Positions 9,378 through 18,375 are shown, counted from the first letter of the stretch. The stretch: 19,305 bases of DNA from Hamiltosporidium magnivora (GCA_004325065.1 PITI01000145.1:1-19305); one strand, 5' to 3'. Notes: generated by a model from the letters alone, not told the origin. Program-made: numbers and translations.

Positions 9378-9926
9378 TTACTTTATTAAACCAAGAAACT
9401 CCTTGCACTCCAAAGCAGCAATACATCCACTGGCTGCCAATACAATAGCTTCTTTTTCCACATCCGCATCAGCACTACCACACAAAAATACACTTTTAGA
9501 TACATCTGTTTCCTTGCCATCAAGATCACACCCTTTCTTAAATATCATTCTACCATCAATTTTATTAAAAATATATTTATCAAATATTTCTTTATCATCA
9601 ATAATAAGACTTTTTCCATAAATAGTTTCATCTCCAATCTCAATTTTATATAAATAATTTTTATACCCGAAAGATTTTATTTTCCCGTTTTTAATTTTCA
9701 CACTAAAATTTTTTGTTTGTTCTTTTATTTTTTCAATGTAACTGCTACATGTCTCAGTATTTTCCAAACCACATATTTTATCACATCCATTGAAATTATA
9801 AGTATCGCTATCTATTCTATGGGTTTCAATCACTATTAATTTATAATTTGCCGTAGCTGCATATATTGCAGCTGTAAAACATGCAGGCCCATTTCCTATA
9901 ATTATTATATCATTTGTATCTGCCAT
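9378..9926 (-). CDS. Thioredoxin-reductase-like flavoprotein lacking the NADPH/CxxC domain
   Basis: This 182-residue protein matches only the FAD-binding halves of thioredoxin reductase. Residues 6-15 hold the dinucleotide-binding loop (DIIIIGNGPA), followed by TAAIYAATA (18-26). Residues 45-105 follow the first FAD domain (GLENTE, IEKIKEQTKNF, GKSLII). Residues 145-180 match the C-terminal FAD segment (SVFLCGSADAD, EAIVLAASGCIAALE). The roughly 120-residue NADPH domain that normally sits between them, with the redox-active CxxC, is absent. The FAD-contacting Gly-Asp is Gly-Ser here (150-151), and the usual ATGA motif after the first half is missing. It therefore cannot act as a normal thioredoxin reductase. 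The ATG at 9926 is the only in-frame ATG at the front; the open frame continues upstream but reaches only a GTG at 10049. A CCC motif just before 9926 supports this start. It may be a degenerate paralogue or a repurposed FAD protein. Confidence 0.8.
   Translation of the reverse strand: MADTNDIIIIGNGPACFTAAIYAATANYKLIVIETHRIDSDTYNFNGCDKICGLENTETCSSYIEKIKEQTKNFSVKIKNGKIKSFGYKNYLYKIEIGDETIYGKSLIIDDKEIFDKYIFNKIDGRMIFKKGCDLDGKETDVSKSVFLCGSADADVEKEAIVLAASGCIAALECKEFLGLIK
9382..9387 (-). terminator. Poly(A) signal overlapping the end of the flavoprotein gene
   Basis: AATAAA on the minus strand lies within the last codons, directly before the TAA stop. Such overlap is seen in compact microsporidian genes. 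Confidence 0.4.
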
Positions 9927-10683
9927 CAGGGAAACAATTTTGCAAAAAAATATAAGAAAAAATAAATTTATAAGAACTGTTTTAGATTGTTCAACATGAT
10001 AAGAAAATAGATAATAAGTGAATAAATATATTAAAAGCAAAAAAAACACATAAAATATTACAAATCCACAAATTTTTATCTTGAAAAAAAATAAAAAAAA
10101 AATATTTTAAAAACGGTTTTCAGCTCATTCTACTATCTAGAGATTAAAAAATTTTAGAAGTTCAAATATTCGCATATTTTTTTATTGTTTAACAGAATTC
10201 CTTAGATTATGATTTTTTGTAAGTTTAGTTAAAAAGTTCGTTTTTAACTTATAAATTTAGATATGTGAAAAATGTAGAAAAAACTTATTAACCACCATAT
10301 GAAAAGTAAACATAATTTTTAAACAGACCAAATCATTCTAAATTTATGGTTTTTTTACTCAATTTTTATTTTTGTAAATCAGATTTTCTAATTGCAAATA
10401 AAACTATAGAGTTTATTATAATTTTAACTATTTATTTTCACAATACTAAACCAAAGTGTTAATGAAAACAAAACTACTACTAATGCTTATTTTACACCTC
10501 TCTAATAAATTATATCTGTAAAAAATATTACTTTATTCATACTACTAACCAAATTATCTTCAAACTCTAAGTTTACACTTATTTTACTAATAAAATTATT
10601 TAAGAAATTTTAAGATATTTATAGTATTTATGTTCTTTAAATAACCTGTATTATATAGAAAAGTACTTTTTATTCAAAACCCG
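9927..10683. other. Gene-free interval
   Basis: An A+T-rich spacer between the flavoprotein start and the tandem array. The hydrophobic in-frame extension at 9927-10049 has no ATG and looks fortuitous. Nothing else is supported. Confidence 0.6.
9929..9931 (-). promoter_or_regulatory. CCC start-proximal motif of the flavoprotein gene
   Basis: On the minus strand TTTCCCTG directly precedes the ATG at 9926. A CCC or GGG motif immediately upstream of the start is a known microsporidian signal. It implies a nearly leaderless mRNA and argues against the longer upstream reading. Confidence 0.5.
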
Positions 10684-10992
10684 TTTTTTATGTAAAATTA
10701 AAATATTTTTTTTCACCTTTTTTAGTACCAATCCCCTATTAAAACTGGATTCTTTTTATGTAAAATTAAAATATTTTTTTTATCTTTTTTAGTACCAATC
10801 CCCTATTAAAACTGGATTCTTTTTATGTAAAATTAAAATATTTTTTTCACCTTTTTTAGTACCAATCCCCTATTAAAACTGGATTCTTTTTATGTAAAAT
10901 TAAAATATTTTTTTTCACCTTTTTTAGTACCAATCCCCTATTAAAACTGGATTCTTTTTATGTAAAATTAAAATATTTTTTTCACCTTTTTT
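10684..10992 (+). repeat. 67-68-bp tandem array, about 4.6 copies
   Basis: The anchor ACTGGATTC occurs at 10744, 10811, 10878 and 10946, a period of 67, 67 and 68 bases. Units share TTATGTAAAATTAAAATA, a T-rich run, CACC (TATC in one unit), a second T run and AGTACCAATCCCC. Copies differ mainly in T-run length and are otherwise nearly identical, which indicates recent expansion. The array lies about 120 bases past the 3' end of eS10. Confidence 0.9.
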
Positions 10993-11115
10993 CTAATCAA
11001 AGATCTTATACCAAACATGTGGTACAAATAACATTTTAATAGCTTTTTTTAAAAAAACAAAATCACTATCAAAATCGGAATAAAAAATAAAATATTTAAA
11101 TCAAACCTTTTTTAA

Positions 11116-11427
11116 TTATTGCCCTCTAACTCTGGTCTGTTCTTGTTTTTCACCACCATGTGGAACAGGAACATCTTGCTCTTCATACGCCATTTCTTTC
11201 TTAAGTTCAGCTGCACCTTCAACTTTTAAAAAATAGTATCCATGTCTCCATACAAAAACTTTACTAACATATCCTTTTGATACAAAACTTCTCATCATTT
11301 GCATTACATGAAAATTAGGTATATTAAGTTCTGGATGTATTGCTCGTATATTGTCTTCTACTACCAAACACCCTTTTTTAAGTAAATGGTTTTTTATTAT
11401 TATTTTGTTATCTGTTGGAACTCTCAT
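11116..11427 (-). CDS. RPS10: 40S ribosomal protein eS10
   Basis: eS10 is a small-subunit head protein near the mRNA entry side. The 103-residue product is essentially the S10/plectin winged-helix domain. Residues 8-23 (KIIIKNHLLKKGCLVV) match the first helix and strand. HPELNIPN at 31-38 and HVMQMMRSFVSKGYV at 40-54 match the central helices. FVWRHGYYFL at 58-67 is the family's highly conserved aromatic block, and GAAELKKEM follows at 71-79. The C-terminal tail is short and ends in an Arg/Gln-rich stretch, close to fungal length and much shorter than animal eS10. The ATG at 11427 begins the expected N-terminal sequence, and a CCC motif lies about 20 bases upstream. The gene sits between two local tandem repeats. 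Confidence 0.93.
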   Translation of the reverse strand: MRVPTDNKIIIKNHLLKKGCLVVEDNIRAIHPELNIPNFHVMQMMRSFVSKGYVSKVFVWRHGYYFLKVEGAAELKKEMAYEEQDVPVPHGGEKQEQTRVRGQ

Positions 11428-11446
11428 CTTGTCTTTTTTTTTGAAT

Positions 11447-11449
11447 GGG
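11447..11449 (-). promoter_or_regulatory. CCC motif upstream of eS10
   Basis: On the minus strand ATACCCATTC lies about 20 bases before the eS10 start. Microsporidian ribosomal-protein genes commonly have a CCC-like element near the start. It is the only C run in the local upstream sequence. Confidence 0.45.
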
Positions 11450-11457
11450 TATTTTTA

Positions 11458-11640
11458 TATTTGTAAATATTCATAAAAATCTCAAAATATAGAAGAAGAA
11501 GAGATGAATTTAAATGACTTGGTAAATCAACTAAGAAAGTAAAAAAAATATTTGTAAATATTCATAAAAATCTCAAAATATAGAAGAAGAAGAGATGAAT
11601 TTAAATAACTCAATAAATTAACTAAGAGAGTAAAAAAAAT
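11458..11640 (+). repeat. 91-bp tandem duplication upstream of eS10
   Basis: The unit with TTGTAAATATTCATAAAAA and AGAAGAAGAAGAGATG starts near 11458 and again 91 bases later, ending near 11640. The copies differ at only a few positions. It begins about 30 bases upstream of the eS10 start, so it duplicates the sequence next to the promoter. Confidence 0.88.
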
Positions 11641-12298
11641 GAAAAAAACATTTTATCAAATATAACAAACAACTGAAATATGTTTAAATAAATGTAAATA
11701 TTCACAGATCTTTCTAATATTTTCTAATAATATTTTAGAGTATAATTACAGGATAATGAAATGACCGATTTTGTATTTTAATTGAATCTGTATAAATTTA
11801 GAGCAATTGAGCGTAGAAATAAATTTCTTAATCTTTTTTAAATTCTTCAATAAAAGTGTATGGTTAGATACAGAGAATAATTTTTTATAGCCAAATTATT
11901 TAAGAAACAAAGAAATATGAAAATAATTCTTACAATAAAACCCTGGTATTTTTGATATATTCAGATTGAAATATAATATTTGATTTAATATAAATAATAT
12001 CTACCGATGTTTAATTACAAAATATATTTTCAATTAAAAACTTCTTCTAAAAGAAAAAAGTTATAAAAATAAACTATGATTTATATAAATCGTTATGATG
12101 TTGATATGTTGCTCTAATAAAACTTATTTACTATTTCTTTTTGAATTAAAAGAATTGATAATAGTTTAAAATTCTTTATATTTTGTTCTATATTTTTAAT
12201 ATAATTTGATGTAAATTATGAATTTATGTAACTTAAAGAGTGAATATTTACAGCATTATTGGGACTTTATAAATTTATAAATATTTGAAGTAAAATTT
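11641..12298. other. Gene-free interval
   Basis: A+T-rich sequence upstream of eS10, with no coding frame, RNA gene or repeat that I can support. Confidence 0.6.
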
Positions 12299-12481
12299 AG
12301 AGAGGGCTAACTATAAAAAAAATTTCTGCTTGGCGATGAATATGTGAAATTGGTGTGAAGATCATTGTTGGATTTTTGGTGGAAATAAAACCATCGGGCA
12401 TTTTTGGTTGTTCCATGGGTTTTTGTATGAGAAAGGGAAAGTTTAGATAATGTGAATTATTTCCTTTGAATTTATTTTGTA
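12299..12481 (+). mobile_element. Family-2 dispersed repeat, copy 1
   Basis: This segment aligns with 16971-17150 on the same strand. Matching blocks in order are AGAG--GGCTA with an A run, TCTG-TT-GC-ATGA, ATTGGTG, TCAT-GTTGGATTTTTGGTG, GAAATA, a GG--T-T--GGT-TTCC block, and TTTCC-TTTG--TTTAT. Divergence is substantial, so this is an ancient repeat. The minus-strand frame at 12297-12494 starts at TTG and is a shadow. Confidence 0.5.
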
Positions 12482-12869
12482 GTGTTTTGTTCAACTAGAT
12501 CGGGGCCGCAGCTAAAATTGTAGGGAATTTTCACCTATATGAATGGAAATCTAGCTTTGCTTACTCGGGTAAGAAGACTTGCGGCTGGGTGATACAAAAA
12601 CTAAACCATTTAAAGCCGGGAAAGCTAAATAGCAGGTATACTTGTCGTGTGACATTGTATTGTCTAGATGGATCTCATTTTGGTTGCCAATATATAGTTT
12701 AGCTATAAATCATAGGGTTTGGAAAGTGTAGAGTAAGTGGGAATGCTGCGTAGTATTATAGGAGCTCAAGGTGGGTTTGGAACTACGATCACACACCATG
12801 CAACGGATATTAAAGAACTTTGTGCAACTTCTTCGCCTATTAATTGGATCTACACAATTTATAGATGCC
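12482..12869 (+). mobile_element. GC-richer segment between family-2 and family-1 repeats
   Basis: Base composition remains clearly unlike the A+T-rich surroundings, so this probably belongs to the same insertion as its flanks. A frame from the ATG at 12743 runs 73 codons to 12964, into the family-1 copy. It has a CPTC motif and a basic end, but it crosses a repeat that is non-coding elsewhere, so I do not call a gene. No homologue of this part is seen elsewhere in the window. Confidence 0.4.
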
Positions 12870-13098
12870 CAACATGCCGGAAGCAGAAATGGCTTAGAAT
12901 GTTTTCTGCTTGTCGTAAGAGGCGACTAAAAGGGACTGGTTTTCCGGATTGGTGTTGGGTGTAGGGCTAACAACACACCCTCTAAACCACCAATTACAAA
13001 ACCTGAAAAGGTAAACAAACCCACTCGAAAAAACCCGGTAGGCAGTATTACTGATGGCGGCCAAAGCTCGTGCGGGGCTGTAGAGCCGAAGATAAATG
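12870..13098 (+). mobile_element. Family-1 dispersed repeat, copy 2
   Basis: This 229-base copy is the best preserved of the three. It has CAACATGCC, CTGCTTGTCGTAAGAGGCG, TGGGTGTAGGGCTAACAAC, GTAAACAAACCCACT and GGGGCTGTAGAGCCGA, ending at GATAAATG. It matches the minus strand of 7462-7690 from end to end, and its last part matches 1-88. The following 100 bases to about 13202 are also GC-rich but are not shared with the other copies. The minus-strand frame at 12894-13202 is a shadow. Confidence 0.78.
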
Positions 13099-13202
13099 TA
13101 CTTTATAGATGAAAGGCTTTGGGACGTAGGTATCGTAGGAAGTACCGAGGGAGTGTTGGGGGAGCAGTTATTTGAGTTAAACCTAAAATTCTTTAAAGCC
13201 AT

Positions 13203-15507
13203 GAAAAAAATATAGCACCGCCACTGTTTTCAAAAAAAGTGATTTCTTTAAATAAAGAGTTTTCTATTTTTTTAAAAAACATAATATTAAATATAATTTA
13301 TTTCTGAACTAATTCTTTAAAATTAATCTGTCTACTTTAAATAAACAAAAATGCCATTATTTTAAAAATATATAATATTAATTTATCTGTTGGTTCTGAA
13401 TTTTTATGTATTTCATATCCATAATTTGGAAAGAACTAAGCATTTAGTATTTTGAGTAGAAAGAAAATATTATCAAAATGAAATGGATTGTGACAAATAA
13501 AACATAAGAAAAATCTTAAAGCATTTAAATTTCTGGAACTTTGTCATTGAAAATTAAGGGCAACTAGAAAAGATTATTTGCTAAATAAAAGTTAAAATCT
13601 ATATATAAGTCAAAACGAAATATTTTTCACGATAGATTTTGACAACATAAAATAACAGAATTTATTGGTATATTAAAGCTAATATGGCGACGATCTCAGT
13701 ATTTATATCTTTTCTATGTCATATCAATATACAAAGTCATGCACCAGGAAATACCGCTAGTTTAAGCACTAACGAACAGAATTATTTGTTAAAAACTTCC
13801 AGAACTTCTGAAATGCTACCAATTCGAGCGTAATAATGTAATGCAGTCGATAACCAAAATCATTAATGCAAAATATATATACTAATCTCGTTGGTATGCG
13901 GAAGTGCCTATATTTTCATAATGGTTTTATAAAAACCTTTGAATGTTTGTATCTTACAAAAAGCTTTAACTTGATTTATCATTACGAAAAAACGACCATC
14001 GGTTTTTTTATTGTGTTCAAACGCTTAACTCAGGTCAATATTATACTTAGTATCTTAAACTGAAAAGATAAGAAGTTTTTTAACGAATGGGTTAACAAAT
14101 ATATGCTGATTACCAAATTTATTTCTTTATTAGAGGAAAATAAAAGAGCATAATATTAGACAACCTAGGCGATATTACCAACCAATGGAACTAAAACTTG
14201 AAAAGACTAAAAAATTTCGAATATAGTTAACTTACATAATTGAATCAAGCTCGGCGAAAACTAGATATAATCAGAATAACAAAAAAACATTTAAGGAAGC
14301 ATTTAAAAAAACATTTAAATTATGATTTATAAAACTTTATAAATCCGAAAAAGGGAATTTATAATGATGATTCTTTTTATTTTGTGTAAAAAACATAGAA
14401 AAAATTAAATTTAAACAATTGAGTCTACCTCTCAGGTTTACATAGATTATAAGAAAAAAATATCTAGGCATAACAAAGTATTCTCTACTGTCTCGCTGGA
14501 TTATTCAGGTAAGTATTTGACCCTGTTAGAAAGAAAAAAAAAACCTACACCTCATTCGCTAATCTGAATTTCGTGATGTGTTGCTATAAAAAAAGATATT
14601 GATTTCAATTAGAAGGCTGAAATATTGGATTAAATGAGGAAAAGCTTAGAATATTGCCCAATGAAGTTGAATGAAAAACTATTAAAAGATTTTAATCGAA
14701 ATAGAAGAACAATGGTAAATTATATCAAAAAATATAATTATAATAAAATCCTCATCTTTTCGAGAATATGAATGATTCAAGCCATATTTTGTAAATAAAT
14801 CGTTTTTATTTTTAAAAGTGGTATTTCTGTCATTATTCTACATTTAAACGCTTAAAAATTATTCTAATGTCGTTTTTTTTATTTTATATTTGTAAAAGAA
14901 ACAGAAAAAACGATTTTAAAGTTAAAAGAGTGTAACAAAAGATAAACTGTGAATACTTAGTATTAAGATATTAAAATGGTTATATATATGATATATTAAT
15001 AGATGGAGTAACTAAAATAAAGGAACCGATAATAGATATAAATGAAGTGTCGGTTTAGAAGAAGAAGAGAAATAAGTGATTAAAATAGTGGAAAATAATA
15101 TATAAAAAAGATAAAATCCAGTAAATAAAAAAATGATTTATTTCTTTTATATTTAAAATAATATTTTTTTTTGGTTCTGCGGTGATACACATATAAAATT
15201 TAATTCTTTATCTATGAAAAAAATATACAAAAATCTATAATTTATACTGTTAATAAAAAAAAGTGAGTTTTGATAATCTTTTTTATCTTTGATTTAGTTT
15301 AATCATATTTTTATTAATATGTGCTTATCCAAGCGAAAGGTAAAGGTATTTGATAAGCTAAACGAGAACTTAGTGAGCAAACAATAATACACTAAAACCT
15401 TTACGAGTTCAAGATGGAATAATAAAACATTTAAATTATTTGTAAACTTGAGTTTAATATGTTGAATAGAATTAAGAAAAAATATTTTTATAAAATATTA
15501 TTCTAAA
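13203..15507. other. Gene-poor interval with decayed-looking frames
   Basis: There is no clear gene. Three weak items are present. A 49-codon frame at 13684-13833 has a signal-peptide-like start and is listed separately. An ATG-led 65-codon frame at 13866-14063 (plus) I do not recognise. Coding-like sequence at about 14415-14600 (plus) is broken at a poly(A) run; its VSLDYSGKY is faintly reminiscent of retroelement integrases. Another 45-codon frame follows at 14634-14771. Confidence 0.45.
13684..13833 (+). CDS. Possible small secreted protein, 49 residues
   Basis: An ATG at 13684 opens a 49-codon frame ending in TAA. Residues 1-19 (MATISVFISFLCHINIQSH) look like a short signal peptide, and the rest is Ser/Thr/Asn-rich and polar. 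Codons look less A+T-biased than the flanks. No family is recognised. It could be the front of a larger secreted-protein gene now broken, or a chance frame; no CCC motif or clear poly(A) signal supports it. Confidence 0.25.
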   Translation: MATISVFISFLCHINIQSHAPGNTASLSTNEQNYLLKTSRTSEMLPIRA

Positions 15508-16245
15508 TTATTTATTAATGGTTTCTTCGAATATTTTGTAAAAATATTTTTTCATACTTTTGTGATCTAATACTGATATCCTAAAGTTAACGTTAGAAAT
15601 GTTAATTACTTTGCTTATCAAAGAATATTTAATTAAAAATATTTCTTCTGCTTTATCTGGAAAACATATTAAATCATCCTTTTTAAATTCTTTAAATGTA
15701 TAAAAAACTTCATTTTTATTTTCTTCTTCTATTTTAAACAATTTAGAAATATATATGTAAATATAATTTTCAATTTCTATATTTTTAAGATTTTCCATAA
15801 AAATATTGATCGGTAAATTTACAATACGCTCTGATACAACGTATCTTACCATATTTTGTTCAAATTTATGATCTGCTTCTAATCTAACCAATATTGCATC
15901 GATTTCAGTTACTAAATTATTTTTTATATTGGTTTTTATATCCAAATAGTTGCAAAAACCAAAAATTGAGGATATAAAATATTCAGAATCTAATGTTTCT
16001 ATTTTGGAAACAGACATGTGTTTAGGAAACAAATTTAGTAGTTTTTTGTAATCTAAATATATATAAGATCTAGAAAAAAATATTTTTAAATCTTCCAAAT
16101 CATTATCTTGACATATAGAAGCAATACATTTTAAATCAAGATCTTCGGTCAAATGGGATTCTTCTTTAATGCGATTGTATGGATTTGGTATGCCATTTTT
16201 CTTTTTTTTTGTTTTACTCTGGTTTTTGTGTCCTTTTGAACGCAT
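15508..16245 (-). CDS. BCP1: BCP1/BCCIP-family nuclear chaperone
   Basis: BCP1 in yeast is a nuclear chaperone for ribosomal protein uL14 (Rpl23) and aids export of Mss4; BCCIP is the animal homologue. The 245-residue product follows the family pattern. DSEYFISSIFGFCNYLDI (86-103) corresponds to the early hydrophobic block. VRYVVSERIVNLPINIF (133-149) is the family signature of Ser-Glu-Arg, a hydrophobic stretch and Asn-hydrophobic-Pro. YIYIYISKLFKI (161-172) is the following strand, and FPDKAEEIFLIKYSLI (195-210) is the Ala-Glu-Glu segment. A basic, lysine-rich N-terminus (1-17) could be a nuclear localisation signal. The protein is somewhat shorter than the yeast one and lacks its acidic N-terminal stretch. 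The start is a true ATG, and no CCC motif lies next to it. No neighbour within 700 bases on either side suggests a pathway. Confidence 0.78.
   Translation of the reverse strand: MRSKGHKNQSKTKKKKNGIPNPYNRIKEESHLTEDLDLKCIASICQDNDLEDLKIFFSRSYIYLDYKKLLNLFPKHMSVSKIETLDSEYFISSIFGFCNYLDIKTNIKNNLVTEIDAILVRLEADHKFEQNMVRYVVSERIVNLPINIFMENLKNIEIENYIYIYISKLFKIEEENKNEVFYTFKEFKKDDLICFPDKAEEIFLIKYSLISKVINISNVNFRISVLDHKSMKKYFYKIFEETINK
15511..15516 (-). terminator. Poly(A) signal overlapping the BCP1-like stop
   Basis: On the minus strand AATAAA is formed by the last codons and abuts the stop (AATAAATAA), giving almost no 3' untranslated sequence before the signal. Confidence 0.4.
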
Positions 16246-16970
16246 TTTTAGACCGTTTTTTTTAATTTTTTAAAAAAAATATATATTTTGAAGGAATTAC
16301 AGCACTAAATAGAAAATATTACTTTTTTCTCATTAAGAAAAAAATATGTAAATTGATTTAAAATTCGGAATTTAATTATGTATTTAAATTTTATTTATGA
16401 TATTTATTCCAAATTTATTAAACGGGCGGATCGTATTTGGATTTTTTATAAAATTAATATAAAAATTTATGAAAAATTCTATGACTCTTTCGTTGAATAT
16501 TACTATTTATAAACCATTGTATTATATTCTTTGAATATTTTATACATTAATTCGTTAATTTATTAAATTATAAATAAACGATTTTTTTAGGAATGAAATA
16601 TCAAATGGAATCTAAAAAGTAGCAAATAAAAGTATATTTCTTCAAATAATTCCCAATAAAACCAAAGAGCAAAAATATAATAAATTTTAGCTTATATTTT
16701 TATAAATTCTTACATAAAAGAACAATGACTATTTATAGAACTGTTTTTTTTGGATTAAGTTTAATTAAAAAGATATTGGTTATTTGGTCTTGTTTATAAA
16801 AATATTTTAGAAATAAAATTCATACTTTCAAATTGTTGACTTTTAGAAAGCGGAATATCGAAATAAAATATAATGGCTCTAACCACACAAATTTATAGTT
16901 TAACGATATAATTTTTATTCTTTCCATGTGTATATCATATTTTTTGTTTAAATTTTTGAAACATGTGGAT
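16246..16970. other. Gene-free interval
   Basis: A+T-rich sequence upstream of the BCP1-like gene. A small GC patch near 16420-16440 is unexplained. No gene, RNA or repeat is supported. Confidence 0.6.
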
Positions 16971-17173
16971 AGAGCATGGCTACATTAAAAACACTCTGGT
17001 TAGCAATGATTGCATAGGATTGGTGAAAGTGTCATGTTAGATTTTGGTGAGATATAGATCACGTTGGATCTATAGGTGTATTCCTTACAACTCCGAGTTA
17101 GATCAGATTTAAATCTACAAATGGAGCATTTCCATTTGTTTATCATCGACACTGAGAGGGAAAGGATGAATGA
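16971..17173 (+). mobile_element. Family-2 dispersed repeat, copy 2, with ATGA-type tail
   Basis: This matches 12299-12481 on the same strand, from AGAGCATGGCTA through CTGGTTAGCAATGATTG, GATTGGTG, GTTAGATTTTGGTGAGATA and GGTGTATTCC to CATTTCCATTTGTTTAT. This copy runs on to GGATGAATGAAA, nearly the same end as family-1 copy 1 (GGATGAATGAAA at about 80-91). A shared tail suggests the two families used the same retrotransposition machinery, which is an inference. Confidence 0.5.
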
Positions 17174-18375
17174 AATATTTAGAAACTAAGAGTTTCGAAA
17201 AAGTTCTAACGTCTTGATGGCGTTTCTAAATGCTTTTGTAGATTGTTCTATCAACATTTTAGCTACCATTAGTTTAAAATTAATTAGATTAATATTTACA
17301 TCATATTTTCATATTTTACTTTTGTCATTGTTTTATTTAAAATTTCAATGTCGTTTTAAAAATACTTTTTATATCATAATAAAGTGCATCTTAAAATTTC
17401 ACTTCAAAATTTAAACGTAATTTCTAAGAATTATTATTAAATGAAGGCAATGGTTAGTCCTAATATTTTAGTTTAAAGTTTATAATTGCTTATATGACAC
17501 CTTGAACTGTATTGTAACAACTATAATCACGTCTACGGTAAAATATCTCTAATAAACATTTATAAAGAACCATAATTTTGCGAAAATATTAAAAAAGACG
17601 GTTTAACCAAGGTCTTTTGATCGACGAAAAAGACTTTAGTCTGAACCAATGCTGCAGAGAGTTTTGAAAATGTAATAAAGAACGATAGAAATATAGCCGA
17701 AAGGCACGGGGAACGATTATCTCTCTAAAGCAAGTAAGCATCAAAAAAATGGTATTATTACGTAAAAACAATTCATGTTTATTGTTTTTATATTTTTGGA
17801 CTATATCACTCTCGAAGCTACAAGATAATCAAAAAATGAATTTTTTCTTACGGAATATGTATGTGAAGCAGTTAAATACTAGAATAGATATATAAATGGA
17901 GTAAAATGTTCAAATCCAAGAATTTAAAAAAGTTAATTTAAAAAAAAACCATCGTTCATTTTTTCAAGCAGAAAAAAATCCAAAAAACATTTTTCATATA
18001 TTTTAATTATAGTTATGTGCCAAAAAACCATTTATCCATAATAACAAAAAGTATTCAATAAAATAATTTATAAGCTGAATCGTTTAGTAAATCGAAGAAT
18101 TCTTCGATTGGCTTTAAATCGTAAAAATCTCAGAAATTTAAATACTTTTATTACTTCTCATTACTACTGAACAAAATCTCAAATGGTTTCTAATCGAAAT
18201 ATGCTATTCAATTGAAACTATAGAAATATTACTCAGGAATTTTGTAAACAAATATCTCGTTGTAAATATTCTAGCTTTGGTATATTTACTATAATTTTCA
18301 TGGATTTTTTGCTTTACTGAAATAATGTATTATAAAAATAAACGTAAGGTAATAATAATGGATCGGAAATAACAA
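17174..18375. other. Gene-poor interval
   Basis: A hydrophobic ATG-led 65-codon frame at 17217-17414 directly follows the repeat and looks fortuitous. At 17654-17725 one plus-strand frame (ESFENVIKNDRNIAERHGER) reads like coding sequence but has stops nearby on both sides, so it is probably decayed. A perfect 20-bp palindrome is listed separately. Confidence 0.45.
18090..18109. repeat. Perfect 20-bp palindrome
   Basis: AATCGAAGAATTCTTCGATT equals its own reverse complement with no spacer. The flanking bases do not extend it. It could be a binding site for a dimeric protein, a cruciform-prone site, or chance. Confidence 0.7.

Noticed and set aside
9927..10049. N-terminal hydrophobic extension of the flavoprotein
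   Set aside because: It begins at GTG, contains no ATG, and the CCC motif plus the family N-terminus place the start at 9926.
12743..12964. 73-codon plus-strand frame with CPTC motif
   Set aside because: It runs into a repeat whose other full copy is interrupted by stops, and I know no family for it.
12894..13202. 102-codon minus-strand frame
   Set aside because: It is antisense to the family-1 repeat and has no recognisable protein features.
15319..15387. Short frame starting MCLSKRKVKVFDKLNENL
   Set aside because: It vaguely resembles the start of pogo/CENP-B-type transposases, but it is only about 22 codons long with nothing supporting it after the stop.
17217..17414. Hydrophobic 65-codon frame
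   Set aside because: It has the composition expected of A+T-rich random DNA, has no start motif, and follows a repeat directly.
17589..17771. 60-codon minus-strand frame
   Set aside because: It starts at TTG and overlaps a coding-like plus-strand fragment. Neither is intact.
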